Positions 15,226 through 23,638 of a DNA stretch of 31,379 nucleotides are shown piece by piece. Within the stretch, counting starts at the first letter, position 1. Every line of letters starts with the position of its first letter. Both the position numbers and the translations under genes were made by a program. The stretch is taken from the IMG/VR virus record IMGVR_UViG_3300044647_000510, positions 1 through 31,379 of that record. One strand, given 5' to 3'. Below the pieces are notes generated by a model. That model saw nothing but the letters and a program-made list of their open reading frames with translations. It did not search any database and was not told where the DNA came from. This DNA comes from a virus.

Positions 15226-16973
15226 TGGCTACCGAAGCTACCTGGGAGACCGTACCGGACGCTCGCGTCGAGGGCTGGGAGCCCGTGCGCCCCCGCGTGC
15301 GCCAGCCAAGCATCTACGCCCCACGGGAAGAATGGGCACGCTACCGTGCTGCGCAAGCCAGTGGGGACGCTGCACCGGCCCCCACGGGGCAGCTACGGTC
15401 GGAGATTGCACCCATGCCTGCGCCCATGGACGTTGTCAAGGGTACGGCAAAGGCTCTGGCCGGTGCTCTGCTGGAAACACCGGCCACCATGGTCACTGGT
15501 GCGGTGGCAACTCCGGTAGCGGGGCTGGCTGGCCTTGGCCGCACCGCGTACGACATTGCTACCGGCAAACCCACCGAGCAAGCTCTGGCCCGTGGGGCTG
15601 AGACTGTGGAGAGCGTGCAGCAAGCCATGACGTATCAGCCCCGTACGCAAACGGGGCAAGCATTCACGGCCATGGCGTCAGCTCCTTTCCAAGCTGCGGC
15701 TAATGTTGCTGGTAAGGTTGGCGGCGCGGTTGGAGAAGTGGTGGGTGGCGAGCAGGGACGCATAGCTGGTGAGGCTATCGGTAAGGTCACGCCCGAGATT
15801 GGATTGACGTTAGCCGGTGGGCGGCAAGCTCTCCGTGCTCAGCCTGGACGCCCCACGGGCCCTGCCCAGTTGACGCAAGAGCAAGACGCTATTGCCGCTG
15901 CTCAGCGGTCAGGCTTCCGTGCTCTGCCCACGGAGTCGCGTGGTGGGGCGGTGAACGTAGCAGTTGAGTCCGTAGCCAAGCAGGCTCCACTGGTCAAGCG
16001 GTTGGTGCAGTACAACGAGGAGCGGGCCAGCCAACTCGTGCGGCAGGACCTCGGCCTGTCCCCCACCGGACGGCTGGACGAGCAAGCAATCACCGGCCTG
16101 CGTAACCAAGCCGGTGCGGTGTACGATCAGCTGCGTGCTCTCCCAGATGTGATCAACGTGCGCGCCACTGATCCTGCTTGGATTACCAAGGTGCAGGACT
16201 TGGATGCACGCTTCCGCAGCATCAAAGCTGCCATGCCAGACATGTACCGCAGCGGTGGGCTGGAGCGGTTGCGTGGCTCCATGGGCAGGATAAATACCTT
16301 GACTCCTGAGCAGGTTGTTGACATCACCAAAAACCTGCGGGACACCGCTACCCGCACACTCAAGCGCACTGACGCACCCAGCGAGAGCATTGACGCCGCC
16401 TACGCCTTTAAGGAGGCGGCTAACATGATGGAAGATCTGCTGGAGACTCACCTTAGCCAGACTAATAGGCAAGGGGCGTTGGATAGGTTCCGCCGTGCGC
16501 GGGAACTCTACGCTAAGACTTACGTGGCTGAGGACGTTACCAACTTGACCACTGGCAAGGTTGACCCGCAGGCGCTGCGCCGTGCCATGGAGCGGGGCGA
16601 GCCACTCACCGGCAACATGCGCCGCGTGGCTGACGCCGCTGCCGCCATGCCCAGCGTAATGCGGAGGACTGAAGGACTCACCACCCCGGAGGGTATGGTC
16701 CTTAGCGACTGGGCCATGGGCGCGGGTATTCCAGCAGCAATCTTCAGTGGTCAACCCGGCATTGCGGCGGGGCTTGCTGCCGGTGCCGCTGCCCGCCCAG
16801 CGGTGCGCAGCATGGCCGCTGGTGAGCGCTACCAGCGCCTAATGGCGCAGCCTAGGGGTACAGTACCCCGCGCCCCTGTTGCGCCCGCTGTACCGGGCAT
16901 GGTCACCATGGGAGCAGCAGCCCAGCCCAGCCGTGAGCGTGCTCCATTCCTCATGGGTGAGGAAACTGAATGA
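15225..16973 (+). CDS. Large internal virion protein with membrane-active segments
   Basis: A 582-residue protein from ATG 15225, which overlaps the preceding stop as TGATG and has AAAGG seven bases upstream; an in-frame GTG sits three bases earlier. It contains several Ala/Gly-rich hydrophobic stretches (about 70-110, ALAGALLETPATMVTGAVAT; about 165-200; and about 500-530), separated by long charged helical regions. This pattern fits an ejection protein that inserts in or crosses the host membrane, comparable in position to P22 gp16. No enzymatic motif was recognised. The next gene overlaps by four bases (ATGA). Confidence 0.7.
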   Translation: MATEATWETVPDARVEGWEPVRPRVRQPSIYAPREEWARYRAAQASGDAAPAPTGQLRSEIAPMPAPMDVVKGTAKALAGALLETPATMVTGAVATPVAGLAGLGRTAYDIATGKPTEQALARGAETVESVQQAMTYQPRTQTGQAFTAMASAPFQAAANVAGKVGGAVGEVVGGEQGRIAGEAIGKVTPEIGLTLAGGRQALRAQPGRPTGPAQLTQEQDAIAAAQRSGFRALPTESRGGAVNVAVESVAKQAPLVKRLVQYNEERASQLVRQDLGLSPTGRLDEQAITGLRNQAGAVYDQLRALPDVINVRATDPAWITKVQDLDARFRSIKAAMPDMYRSGGLERLRGSMGRINTLTPEQVVDITKNLRDTATRTLKRTDAPSESIDAAYAFKEAANMMEDLLETHLSQTNRQGALDRFRRARELYAKTYVAEDVTNLTTGKVDPQALRRAMERGEPLTGNMRRVADAAAAMPSVMRRTEGLTTPEGMVLSDWAMGAGIPAAIFSGQPGIAAGLAAGAAARPAVRSMAAGERYQRLMAQPRGTVPRAPVAPAVPGMVTMGAAAQPSRERAPFLMGEETE

Positions 16974-18139
16974 AGCTGCTGCTGCTCGACCAAGACGCCA
17001 AGGCTTTGAGCCTTGTGCTGCGTGCTGCACAGGCAGGTCATAACGTGAAGTGGTACGCCCCAGATACTGAGGTGGGCAATGGCTTCCGTGGCTTTGAGCG
17101 AGTTGACAACTGGGTGGCCCACACCGGCTGGGCAGACCTAATCTTCAACTGTGGGTGTGATAAGTTTGAGCCCAAGCTGCGTCAACTAGTGCAGCGGGGC
17201 TACCCCGTGTGGAACACTCCGTGCTCCATGAAGTTTGAGGATTACGCCACCCTCACACCCGCTACGGAGCAGTTCACAACCGTTGATGCGCTGATCAAGC
17301 ACCTGTACGCCAAGCCTGCCCGCTACGTGCTGAAGGGCGAGGAGGTGGACAGCTACGAGTCTTACTCTGCTGCTGATATGCTGGCGCATGTGCGCAGCAT
17401 GCCCACACCGGAAGGCAATTTGCTTTTGCAAGACTACGTGGAAGGGCTCCAGGCCACGGTGCTGCGCCACATGGGCCGCGATGGATGGCTGGGCCCCGTG
17501 CAGGAAAGCCTCACCCACACCGGCATCAGCCGCTGGGTGGAGGACTCCCCGCTGTTTGACAACACATTGGGCACGTTGACTGACTTGTTGATGCAGCGCG
17601 GGCTCCGTGGTACGGCCATGGCTAAGTGCTGTATCAGCGCGGATGGAGAGGTCTTCGTCTTCAAGGTCAAGTGTCGCTGGGCTGTACAGAGCACCGCCCA
17701 GCCCACCAATGACCCCGTGCAGTGGGCGCTGGACGCCTTGTCTGCCAAGGACACTGCCACTTACCGCACTGAGGGCATGGCGTACTACGTTAAAATCGAG
17801 GCTGAGGAGCCGGGCGCACCCGTGTACGGCATCACCCGTGGGGTGGCGGTGCACGCTCAGCCAATGATGGTGCAACTGCGCCGCATGCCGGACATGAATG
17901 CTGACGGCACCGCCATTGTAGAGCGTGACTTGTGGGTCAGTGCGGGTGAGTATCCACTTGCTGTGGATGGGTATGGCACCTCCGCCAAGCAGGCGATGCG
18001 CCGTGCCATGTCCACACTGGACAAGATCTATTCTGCTGAAGCTGAACCCGACATTGAAGACGAATACTTCTCTGGCCTGCGGGACAAGCTCAGTGCTGCG
18101 CAAAGCGCGGGATTTTTGACTGCATTGAAGTACGATTGA
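16970..18139 (+). CDS. ATP-grasp-like protein resembling PurD (GARS)
   Basis: A 389-residue protein (ATG 16970, GAGG upstream). It is organised like phosphoribosylamine-glycine ligase: an N-terminal nucleotide-binding-like part (MKLLLLDQDAKALSLVLRAA) with a short segment GYPVWNTPCSMKFEDY where PurD has its sub-domain boundary; a central ATP-grasp-like region with YVLKGEEVDSYESYSAADM and LLLQDYVEGLQATVLRHM, like the EEYLxGxE strand of the family; and a C-terminal domain with ERDLWVSAGEYPLAVDGYG and a helical ending. The glycine-rich DGLAAGKG loop of PurD is not evident, so it may be a divergent ATP-grasp ligase or inactive. Its location between ejection genes is unusual. The call rests on pattern memory, so it is moderate. 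Confidence 0.55.
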   Translation: MKLLLLDQDAKALSLVLRAAQAGHNVKWYAPDTEVGNGFRGFERVDNWVAHTGWADLIFNCGCDKFEPKLRQLVQRGYPVWNTPCSMKFEDYATLTPATEQFTTVDALIKHLYAKPARYVLKGEEVDSYESYSAADMLAHVRSMPTPEGNLLLQDYVEGLQATVLRHMGRDGWLGPVQESLTHTGISRWVEDSPLFDNTLGTLTDLLMQRGLRGTAMAKCCISADGEVFVFKVKCRWAVQSTAQPTNDPVQWALDALSAKDTATYRTEGMAYYVKIEAEEPGAPVYGITRGVAVHAQPMMVQLRRMPDMNADGTAIVERDLWVSAGEYPLAVDGYGTSAKQAMRRAMSTLDKIYSAEAEPDIEDEYFSGLRDKLSAAQSAGFLTALKYD

Positions 18140-18149
18140 GGGGCTGGCA

Positions 18150-21100
18150 ATGGCCGTGATGGACGAGCAACTAGATCCAGGCTATGAAACAGGCGAGGTA
18201 CCTCGCCGCCCTGACTCTCCGCTGGACGCCCCGTGGCGTCCAAGCTACATGCAGCCCATGGCACCCACTCCGCCGAGTGTGGTGCGTGCGCAGCCCACGC
18301 GTCCAGCCCCACCGGCCGAGATGCGTGAGTACCGCCCCACCACGCGGGAGCGTGACGCTGCCCGTGCACAGTCAGCACTAGAAGGGCTGGGCGTAGAGCG
18401 TGCTGGCGCACGCCGCATAGCACAGACCGTGTTGGGTGGTCCGCAAAGCAACCTGCCACTCGGCGCTGGGTTGATTGACGTACCCCTGCTGCCCGCGCTG
18501 CCCTACTTTATGGAAGAGGGCTACCGTAGCACCGAGCGTGCTGCCGGTGCCTTTGAGCGGGGAGACTACGGTACCGCCGCGCTGGAGTACCTTGGTGCCG
18601 TGGCGCAGACATCACCTGGAGCGTTTGCTGCCCGTGAGGTTGCCCCTGGCGTAGCCAAGGTGTTGAAGAGTGCGGGGGTTGCCCTGGGGGAGTCAATGGC
18701 TGCAAATGCGGTCACTTCTCCTATGGCGCGTGGGCAGCGTGGCACGTTTTTGCCAGAGACATTCTTCACCCCACAGGAAAAGGCCAAAATCAGCATCGCG
18801 CAGGAACTTGAGGCCAAGGGCACCTCCCCTGACGACGTACTGGTGCAGACCGGCTTGGTGCGTGACCTTGATGGCTCCTGGGCCGTTGAAATTAGCGACG
18901 ACAAGATGAAGTTCAAGGCTCTCGAGGCTGTCAAGGCCGCACGGGAGCCGATTGTGCAGCGCATCAGTGATATTGAAGTTGCCATGCAGGTCCGCGATAT
19001 TTTGGACCGTGGCGGCAGCATGGGCAACGCAGCACGTACTGTCCGCGTACAGACGGGGCAGGACCCATCCCCCAAGGCGCTGACGCTGGCGCAGCAGCGC
19101 ACAAACGAGCAGCTAGAGGCCGCACTACAGAACGCCAACAATAGCTTGACTGCGCCCATCAAAGGCTTGAAGTACGCCGATGTAATTGAGCACCCAGAGC
19201 TGTTCCAGCGCATCCCCGAGCTGGCGGAGATGCAGGTTGACTTCGTCACGCAAGCTGACTTGGGCAAGCGTGTAGCCGGTCACTTTGACCCTAGCGCCCC
19301 CGGCATGGGGGCTATCAGTGCGAGGGCACAGTACCTCCGCCCCGGTGAGGAGTATGGGCGCAGTTTGTTTGCGCACGAGACGCAGCACGCCATTGACTAT
19401 GCGTCTGGTAAAGACTACGGCATATCACCAGATACGATTAAAGAAGCGGGCGATAGCTGGAACCTTCGGCTCGAGGGTGATAAGATAAACTTTGATGCGG
19501 ATGCCACAGCTCTTCAAGCTCGTCGGCTAATGGATAAAACTCCGGGCATGACCCCCGAGCAAGCTCTTGATGAAGTAGTTGATAGGGCTAATTATTACGG
19601 AATAGCTGAAAATTTTGGAGCTGCCGGGAAATACAATCCCGAAAATGAAGGCACATTTGCGCAAGACGGAATGCTGCGGGACGCCACGCTTAGGATAATT
19701 AGAAATGTGCCGCTAGACCCACTTAAGCAACGTGTGGACGCAGCACAGGCTCGGCTTAGAGAAGCGTACCAAAAGGCCAGGATTGCCGAGCCAACCGAGG
19801 CTGGTAGATACGAGCAGTACATGAGCAACGTGGGCGAGGCCCGCGCCCGCCTGACGCAAACCCGCCTGGACCTCACGCCCGAGGAGCGCAGGGACATATT
19901 CCCGATGCGCGAAGGCATGATGGCGCTTGACCGCCCGCCCGAAGCGTTGAAGACGATTAGTGAGTTGACTGGTGGGCTGTACGGACCCAAGCAGGTAGCC
20001 GCCCCGGCTGCCAGCATGGCCCCTGAGCGCTCACTGCGCGAGGTACTGGAGGACGAGCCCTACACCCTCCGCACGCTGGAGAACCTACCGGGTAAGCGGA
20101 CCATGATCCCCATGTCCGAAATCCGCGACCAAATGCGCCGCCCCGAGGTCACCAAGGCCGAGAAGGATGTGCTGGAGCGCGTGCTTGCCCGTACTGAGGG
20201 CGACAGTATCTCTGCTGAGGACCTCGTGCGCGAGGTGGGGTTGGAAACCAAAGATTTCCGCCTTACGCCCAAGGATACTGATGATTTTGCCGACTATGGG
20301 CTGCAAAGCATTGGTAGAGATGCCACGCCAGCGGACTGGACTGGTGGTATGAGTCAGCCCAACGCACAGAACGCACGTACCACTATCCACCGCAGCCCCA
20401 CACCTACGGCAACGAACAATCACTTCCGTGATCCCAACTACTTCGGCCATATTAGGGCGTTTGAGGATGAGGTAGGCATCCCCCATGTGGTGGAGATTCA
20501 GTCAGACCTTGTGCAGAAAGCAGGCAAAGAACTGTCAGAAGAAGATCGCACACGCTTGCAGAGCGCCTTTGACAGCGTAGTGGCGCAGGAGAATGTTATT
20601 GAGCCGATACTTGGGCGGATTGGTGGAAGGGACAGTATTGCATGGGCGAGCTCTGCGGCAAATGACATCTTGCAAAACCAAGAGAAGTTGCTGCAAGCCA
20701 ATCCGGACTTTTTAATGCTACTGGAGGAAGAGATTGCCAGCAAACTGACAACGGATGCAGTAGCTGAGATTGGTTCCCTCGGGGCTCTTGAAAATGAAGG
20801 TGATTTGCTACGGCACATTGCAACGATACAGACTAGACCTGGGGCTGGACTACCCAATATAAGGCATGTTAGTCTCAGTTTAGCCCTGGAGGAGTCGCTG
20901 AAAGATGTCCGTAGAAGACTAAGTCTTCTAGCCAGCGAGCACGGTGCTAAGTTGGAGGAAGGTGCGGCAGCCACCGCGCAGCGCCCCATGTTCAAGAACT
21001 GGGAGCGCCGCTTGATCCGCGAAGAGTTGAGCCGTGCTGCCACGCCGCAGCTTAACCCTGAGTACGAAAGTCTGCGCAACCGAGCAAAGTCTGCGCTCAA

Positions 21101-21803
21101 GTACGTAAAGCAGGTAGAGGACTCCTACGTCGAGCAAGGATTCAACCGCAACGATAGAATGATAGCTGCTGTTACCGCCCCGCACAGGAAAGAGGCTGAG
21201 GAATTTGCACGGCGGGCGCTTGAGGTTGAGCAGTACAAGCCCGTCCCCTCAGTGGTCCGGTTTGCGGACGCTGACACCGTGGCGCTGGTGGAGGGCTGGG
21301 AGCGTAAGATGGAATATGTCCCCGGCACGGCTAAGGACTCCGCGCTGAAGGGCCTACGAGTCCCTGGCACTAACGTAGGCACTTCCAACGATTGGGAACT
21401 CACCGGCATGGTGCGTATGGACGCTGACGGCGCGTGGTACATGGAAAGAGTGCCCGTGGACGTTAGTGGGCGTCCTATGGGTGATTCTGATTGGGCGCGT
21501 AGCCCCTCTGTTTGGACGTATAGCGGATCTTCCCGCATCAGTCCAGAAATAGTCGACCGTTTCGTCAAACGCACGGATAAGTTTGAGTACCCCGAGCACC
21601 AAGGCATCTACGACCGCTACAAGAAGGAAGTGACCAACTACCTCAAGTCACTCGGTGGTAAGCAGGTTAAGGACCAGTACGGCCACTCTTGGTGGGAAGT
21701 ACCCGTTGACCCCAAGAAGGCCAAGCGCACTCAACTATTTAGCATGGGTGGGGCGGTTGCGGCGGGCGGTGCTGCCACGTACAATGCTGACGAAGAACAG
21801 TGA
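18150..21803 (+). CDS. Large polyvalent protein with zincin-like metallopeptidase domain
   Basis: A 1217-residue protein (GAGGGG before ATG 18150). The N-terminal third is Pro/Arg-rich, then helical with hydrophobic Ala stretches, as in ejection proteins. A metallopeptidase-like domain is visible: LKYADVIEHPELFQRIPEL (about residue 345) leads to SLFAHETQHAIDYASG with HETQH at 409-413, an HExxH zinc motif. This matches the LPD type found in large polyvalent proteins of phages and plasmids. The second half has conserved LPP segments: EIQSD (782-786), SVVRFADADTVALVEGW (from 1034) and a C-terminal YKKEVTNYLKSLGGK followed by WWEVPV. Proteins of this class are thought to be injected with the DNA to act in the host. 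The substrate is unknown. Ordinary catalysis at HETQH is inferred from the motif only. Confidence 0.75.
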   Translation: MAVMDEQLDPGYETGEVPRRPDSPLDAPWRPSYMQPMAPTPPSVVRAQPTRPAPPAEMREYRPTTRERDAARAQSALEGLGVERAGARRIAQTVLGGPQSNLPLGAGLIDVPLLPALPYFMEEGYRSTERAAGAFERGDYGTAALEYLGAVAQTSPGAFAAREVAPGVAKVLKSAGVALGESMAANAVTSPMARGQRGTFLPETFFTPQEKAKISIAQELEAKGTSPDDVLVQTGLVRDLDGSWAVEISDDKMKFKALEAVKAAREPIVQRISDIEVAMQVRDILDRGGSMGNAARTVRVQTGQDPSPKALTLAQQRTNEQLEAALQNANNSLTAPIKGLKYADVIEHPELFQRIPELAEMQVDFVTQADLGKRVAGHFDPSAPGMGAISARAQYLRPGEEYGRSLFAHETQHAIDYASGKDYGISPDTIKEAGDSWNLRLEGDKINFDADATALQARRLMDKTPGMTPEQALDEVVDRANYYGIAENFGAAGKYNPENEGTFAQDGMLRDATLRIIRNVPLDPLKQRVDAAQARLREAYQKARIAEPTEAGRYEQYMSNVGEARARLTQTRLDLTPEERRDIFPMREGMMALDRPPEALKTISELTGGLYGPKQVAAPAASMAPERSLREVLEDEPYTLRTLENLPGKRTMIPMSEIRDQMRRPEVTKAEKDVLERVLARTEGDSISAEDLVREVGLETKDFRLTPKDTDDFADYGLQSIGRDATPADWTGGMSQPNAQNARTTIHRSPTPTATNNHFRDPNYFGHIRAFEDEVGIPHVVEIQSDLVQKAGKELSEEDRTRLQSAFDSVVAQENVIEPILGRIGGRDSIAWASSAANDILQNQEKLLQANPDFLMLLEEEIASKLTTDAVAEIGSLGALENEGDLLRHIATIQTRPGAGLPNIRHVSLSLALEESLKDVRRRLSLLASEHGAKLEEGAAATAQRPMFKNWERRLIREELSRAATPQLNPEYESLRNRAKSALKYVKQVEDSYVEQGFNRNDRMIAAVTAPHRKEAEEFARRALEVEQYKPVPSVVRFADADTVALVEGWERKMEYVPGTAKDSALKGLRVPGTNVGTSNDWELTGMVRMDADGAWYMERVPVDVSGRPMGDSDWARSPSVWTYSGSSRISPEIVDRFVKRTDKFEYPEHQGIYDRYKKEVTNYLKSLGGKQVKDQYGHSWWEVPVDPKKAKRTQLFSMGGAVAAGGAATYNADEEQ

Positions 21804-22084
21804 TGGAGCCCTCTTTTATGACGGACGATGACTTCAAGCGCCTTGAGTCCAAGGTAGACAAGCTCACCGAGGCCGTTACCCGGCTTGTGCTGGTGGAGGA
21901 AAGGCTCTCCAACCAGGGCGAGCGCATCGGGCGCGTTGAGCAGCGCGTGGCCGCCAATGAGACCCAAACGCAGAAGCTGGACCGGCGCCTGGAGATGTGG
22001 GTCAACCGTGGCATCGGCGTGTGGGGCCTAGCCGTCACGCTGTTCGCTCTGCTGCAATACGGCACCAAACTGATCGGGAAGTAA
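21803..22084 (+). CDS. Small coiled-coil protein with C-terminal TM segment, lysis cassette
   Basis: A 93-residue protein from ATG 21803, overlapping the previous stop as TGATG (an in-frame GTG lies three bases earlier). The N-terminal 70 residues form heptads of Leu, Val and charged residues (KRLESKVDKLTEAVTRLVL and further), a clear coiled coil, followed by one hydrophobic segment (GIGVWGLAVTLFALLQYG) near the end and a short basic tail. The topology resembles XhlA-type or similar small membrane proteins next to holins. It precedes a 3TM holin and an endolysin, so a role in lysis (accessory holin or antiholin) is likely; no spanin lipobox is visible. Confidence 0.7.
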   Translation: MEPSFMTDDDFKRLESKVDKLTEAVTRLVLVEERLSNQGERIGRVEQRVAANETQTQKLDRRLEMWVNRGIGVWGLAVTLFALLQYGTKLIGK

Positions 22085-22086
22085 AC

Positions 22087-22476
22087 ATGCTGCAAGCACT
22101 CATCCCGGCCCTAGCGCCCATCCTGTCACGCGTGGCAGGTAACCTGTTCCCAGATCCCGAGGCGAAGGCCAAGGCTGAGTCTGAGATGATGCTGGCCCTG
22201 CTGGCCAAGCAGACCGAACTGGAGCAGGCTGCGGCTTCCATCGTCAAGGCAGAGGCTGCATCGGATAACTGGCTGGCGTCAAGCTGGCGCCCGGTGGTGA
22301 TGCTGACCTTCGCTGGCCTTATCGTGGCGAGGTGGTTCGGCTGGGCTGCGCCAAATCTCTCCGAGGCTGAATACCTCAAGCTCTGGAGCATTGTCGAGTT
22401 CGGTCTTGGCGGCTATGTCGTCGGCCGCAGCGTTGAGAAAATCGCCCCCAGCGTTGCCGGGGCAATGCGCAAATGA
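22087..22476 (+). CDS. Holin, 3TM family (GTA holin-like)
   Basis: A 129-residue protein starting at ATG 22087, two bases after the preceding stop. It has an amphipathic N-terminus (LIPALAPILSRVAGNLFPDPE), an Ala/Glu-rich helix, then the signature region ASDNWLASSWRPVVMLTFAG, a central hydrophobic segment and a final FGLGGYVVGRSVEKI. This is the layout of the 3TM holin family (PF11351 type), which form lesions for endolysin release. The endolysin gene overlaps its last four bases, giving the normal holin-endolysin order. An upstream extension of this frame lies within the previous gene and was rejected. Confidence 0.85.
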   Translation: MLQALIPALAPILSRVAGNLFPDPEAKAKAESEMMLALLAKQTELEQAAASIVKAEAASDNWLASSWRPVVMLTFAGLIVARWFGWAAPNLSEAEYLKLWSIVEFGLGGYVVGRSVEKIAPSVAGAMRK

Positions 22477-22835
22477 ACTGGTCAGACTACCCCAATTTCA
22501 CCGAGGCTGAGTTCCGCTGCCGCCACTGCGGCAAGCAGGAGATGCGGCCCGAGTTCATGGGCCGGCTTCAGGCACTGCGGGATGTCTACAAGCGCCCCAT
22601 GACCATCACCAGCGGCTACCGCTGCCCTGACCATCCGGTGGAGAAGGCCAAGGCCGAGCCTGGGATGCACTCCACCGGTTTGGCCTGCGACGTTGGCGTG
22701 CAGGGCGCTGACGCACATGAGCTGCTGCGCTTGGCGATGCACTTGGGCTTTACCGGCATCGGCGTGCAGCAGAAAGGCGCGGGACGGTTTATCCACCTGG
22801 ATCTGCGCACGCAGCCGACGGTGTGGTCGTACTAG
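22473..22835 (+). CDS. Endolysin, peptidase M15A-type (cell-wall peptidase)
   Basis: A 120-residue protein beginning at ATG 22473 (ATGA overlap). It carries the M15 signature: FRCRHCGKQEM near the N-terminus (residues 14-24, with two Cys typical of phage and prophage members), TITSGYRCPDHPV (44-56), the first zinc ligand in GMHSTGLACDVGV (His66 and Asp73) and the second ligand FIHLDL (His108, Asp110). Members cleave peptide cross-bridges of peptidoglycan (L-alanyl-D-glutamate peptidase or D,D-carboxypeptidase type). The small globular size without a cell-wall binding domain is typical of Gram-negative hosts. No signal peptide is present, so it relies on the holin upstream. Confidence 0.9.
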   Translation: MNWSDYPNFTEAEFRCRHCGKQEMRPEFMGRLQALRDVYKRPMTITSGYRCPDHPVEKAKAEPGMHSTGLACDVGVQGADAHELLRLAMHLGFTGIGVQQKGAGRFIHLDLRTQPTVWSY

Positions 22836-23068
22836 CGGCCAATTTCTTTGAGTAGTCTGGGCCCTGCTGAGTAGAACAATATCTGCTTGGTGGCGCGGGT
22901 GGGGTTAGGCCGCTTCGTACAAGTAACCCACCCCTTAACCTCCGCGTACTTGAGCGTCTTGTTGACGTTGTTGGGGTCTACACTCCAGCGTAGTGCAATC
23001 TCTTGTGAGGTAAGTTCGCTGCCTGGGTGAGTGGCAAGGTACACGCAAACCGGCGTTACTAGGCTCAT
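22832..23068 (-). CDS. Winged-helix DNA-binding protein, putative regulator
   Basis: A 78-residue protein from ATG 23068; a GTG at 23080 would add four residues and has no clearly better ribosome site. The body has a helix-turn-helix pattern: ELTSQEIALRWSVDPNNVNK (recognition helix), then the wing TLKYAEVKGWVTCTKRPN and a strand ending LFYSAGPRLL. The size and layout suggest a small transcription factor or a DNA-binding auxiliary. It is the last gene of the minus-strand run, after gmhB with a 54-base gap. Its stop codon shares the sequence CTAG with the stop of the endolysin on the other strand. Confidence 0.65.
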   Translation of the reverse strand: MSLVTPVCVYLATHPGSELTSQEIALRWSVDPNNVNKTLKYAEVKGWVTCTKRPNPTRATKQILFYSAGPRLLKEIGR

Positions 23069-23122
23069 GCAGCCACCCACACCGCTGGCACATGCCCATG
23101 GGACCTATCAGAAGCCCCGTGG

Positions 23123-23638
23123 CTACGTTTTTGCAGGTGGGGTAGGGCTAGGGTAGCGGGGGCGGTACCACGCGGCCCAGGAGCCGTCTTTTGGCACACG
23201 GATACACTTACCAACGCAGGGCACCATGTCACTTTCTTTATCTCCAAACATTAGGCTCTCGGCCAAGTCAATGTCAAAATCACGGGCTGCGCGCTCAAAC
23301 ATGGCGGTTCCAGGCTTGCGGCAAGTGCAGCCAGCGTCTGGCGTGTGCGGGCAGTAGTACGCAGCCGTGATGTACACGCCGTGCTGCCCCAGTAAGTCCA
23401 ACATGCGGCGGTGCACCGCAGTGTACTGCGCCTTGGTTATCCGCCATCGGCCAATGCCGCTCTGATTGGTGACTACGATTAGCAGGTATCCACAATCAAT
23501 TAGATTGCGTAGAGCAGGTACCACCCCCGGCAGTAGTTCTACTTGCGTGGGGTCATTCAAGTAGGGAACGTCCCGTATTAGGGTTCCGTCCCTGTCAAGA
23601 AATGCTGCTCGATTCTCCGCCACGGATGCGACGCTCAA
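23123..23638 (-). CDS. gmhB: D,D-heptose 1,7-bisphosphate 7-phosphatase (GmhB-like)
   Basis: A 171-residue HAD phosphatase of histidinol-phosphatase/GmhB type. Motifs: AAFLDRDGTLI (11-21, nucleophile Asp15 and acid Asp17), VVTNQSGIGRW (55-65), the zinc loop CPHTPDAGCTC (96-106; Cys96, His98, Cys104, Cys106) and RKPG, then FGDKESDM (131-138). All catalytic and zinc ligands appear intact. The enzyme removes the C7 phosphate from heptose 1,7-bisphosphate, here presumably the beta anomer, after the HldA kinase step. The start is uncertain: TTG 23638 is used, which overlaps the upstream gene by 44 bases; GTG 23623 (16 residues before the catalytic block ends) is another choice, and neither has a strong ribosome site. 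Confidence 0.88.
   Translation of the reverse strand: MSVASVAENRAAFLDRDGTLIRDVPYLNDPTQVELLPGVVPALRNLIDCGYLLIVVTNQSGIGRWRITKAQYTAVHRRMLDLLGQHGVYITAAYYCPHTPDAGCTCRKPGTAMFERAARDFDIDLAESLMFGDKESDMVPCVGKCIRVPKDGSWAAWYRPRYPSPTPPAKT

Noticed and set aside
15909-16754. Minus-strand frame (281 codons) opposite an ejection protein gene
   Set aside because: Antisense shadow in GC-rich sequence with repetitive composition; no ribosome site or neighbouring operon on that strand.
17186-18103. Minus-strand frame (305 codons) opposite the ATP-grasp-like gene
   Set aside because: Antisense shadow with no motif. The plus-strand gene has a good ribosome site and coupling to its neighbour.
16970-18139. Calling the ATP-grasp-like gene a functional PurD for purine synthesis
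   Set aside because: The glycine-rich ATP loop and several PurD residues are not evident, and no other purine genes are present in the window.
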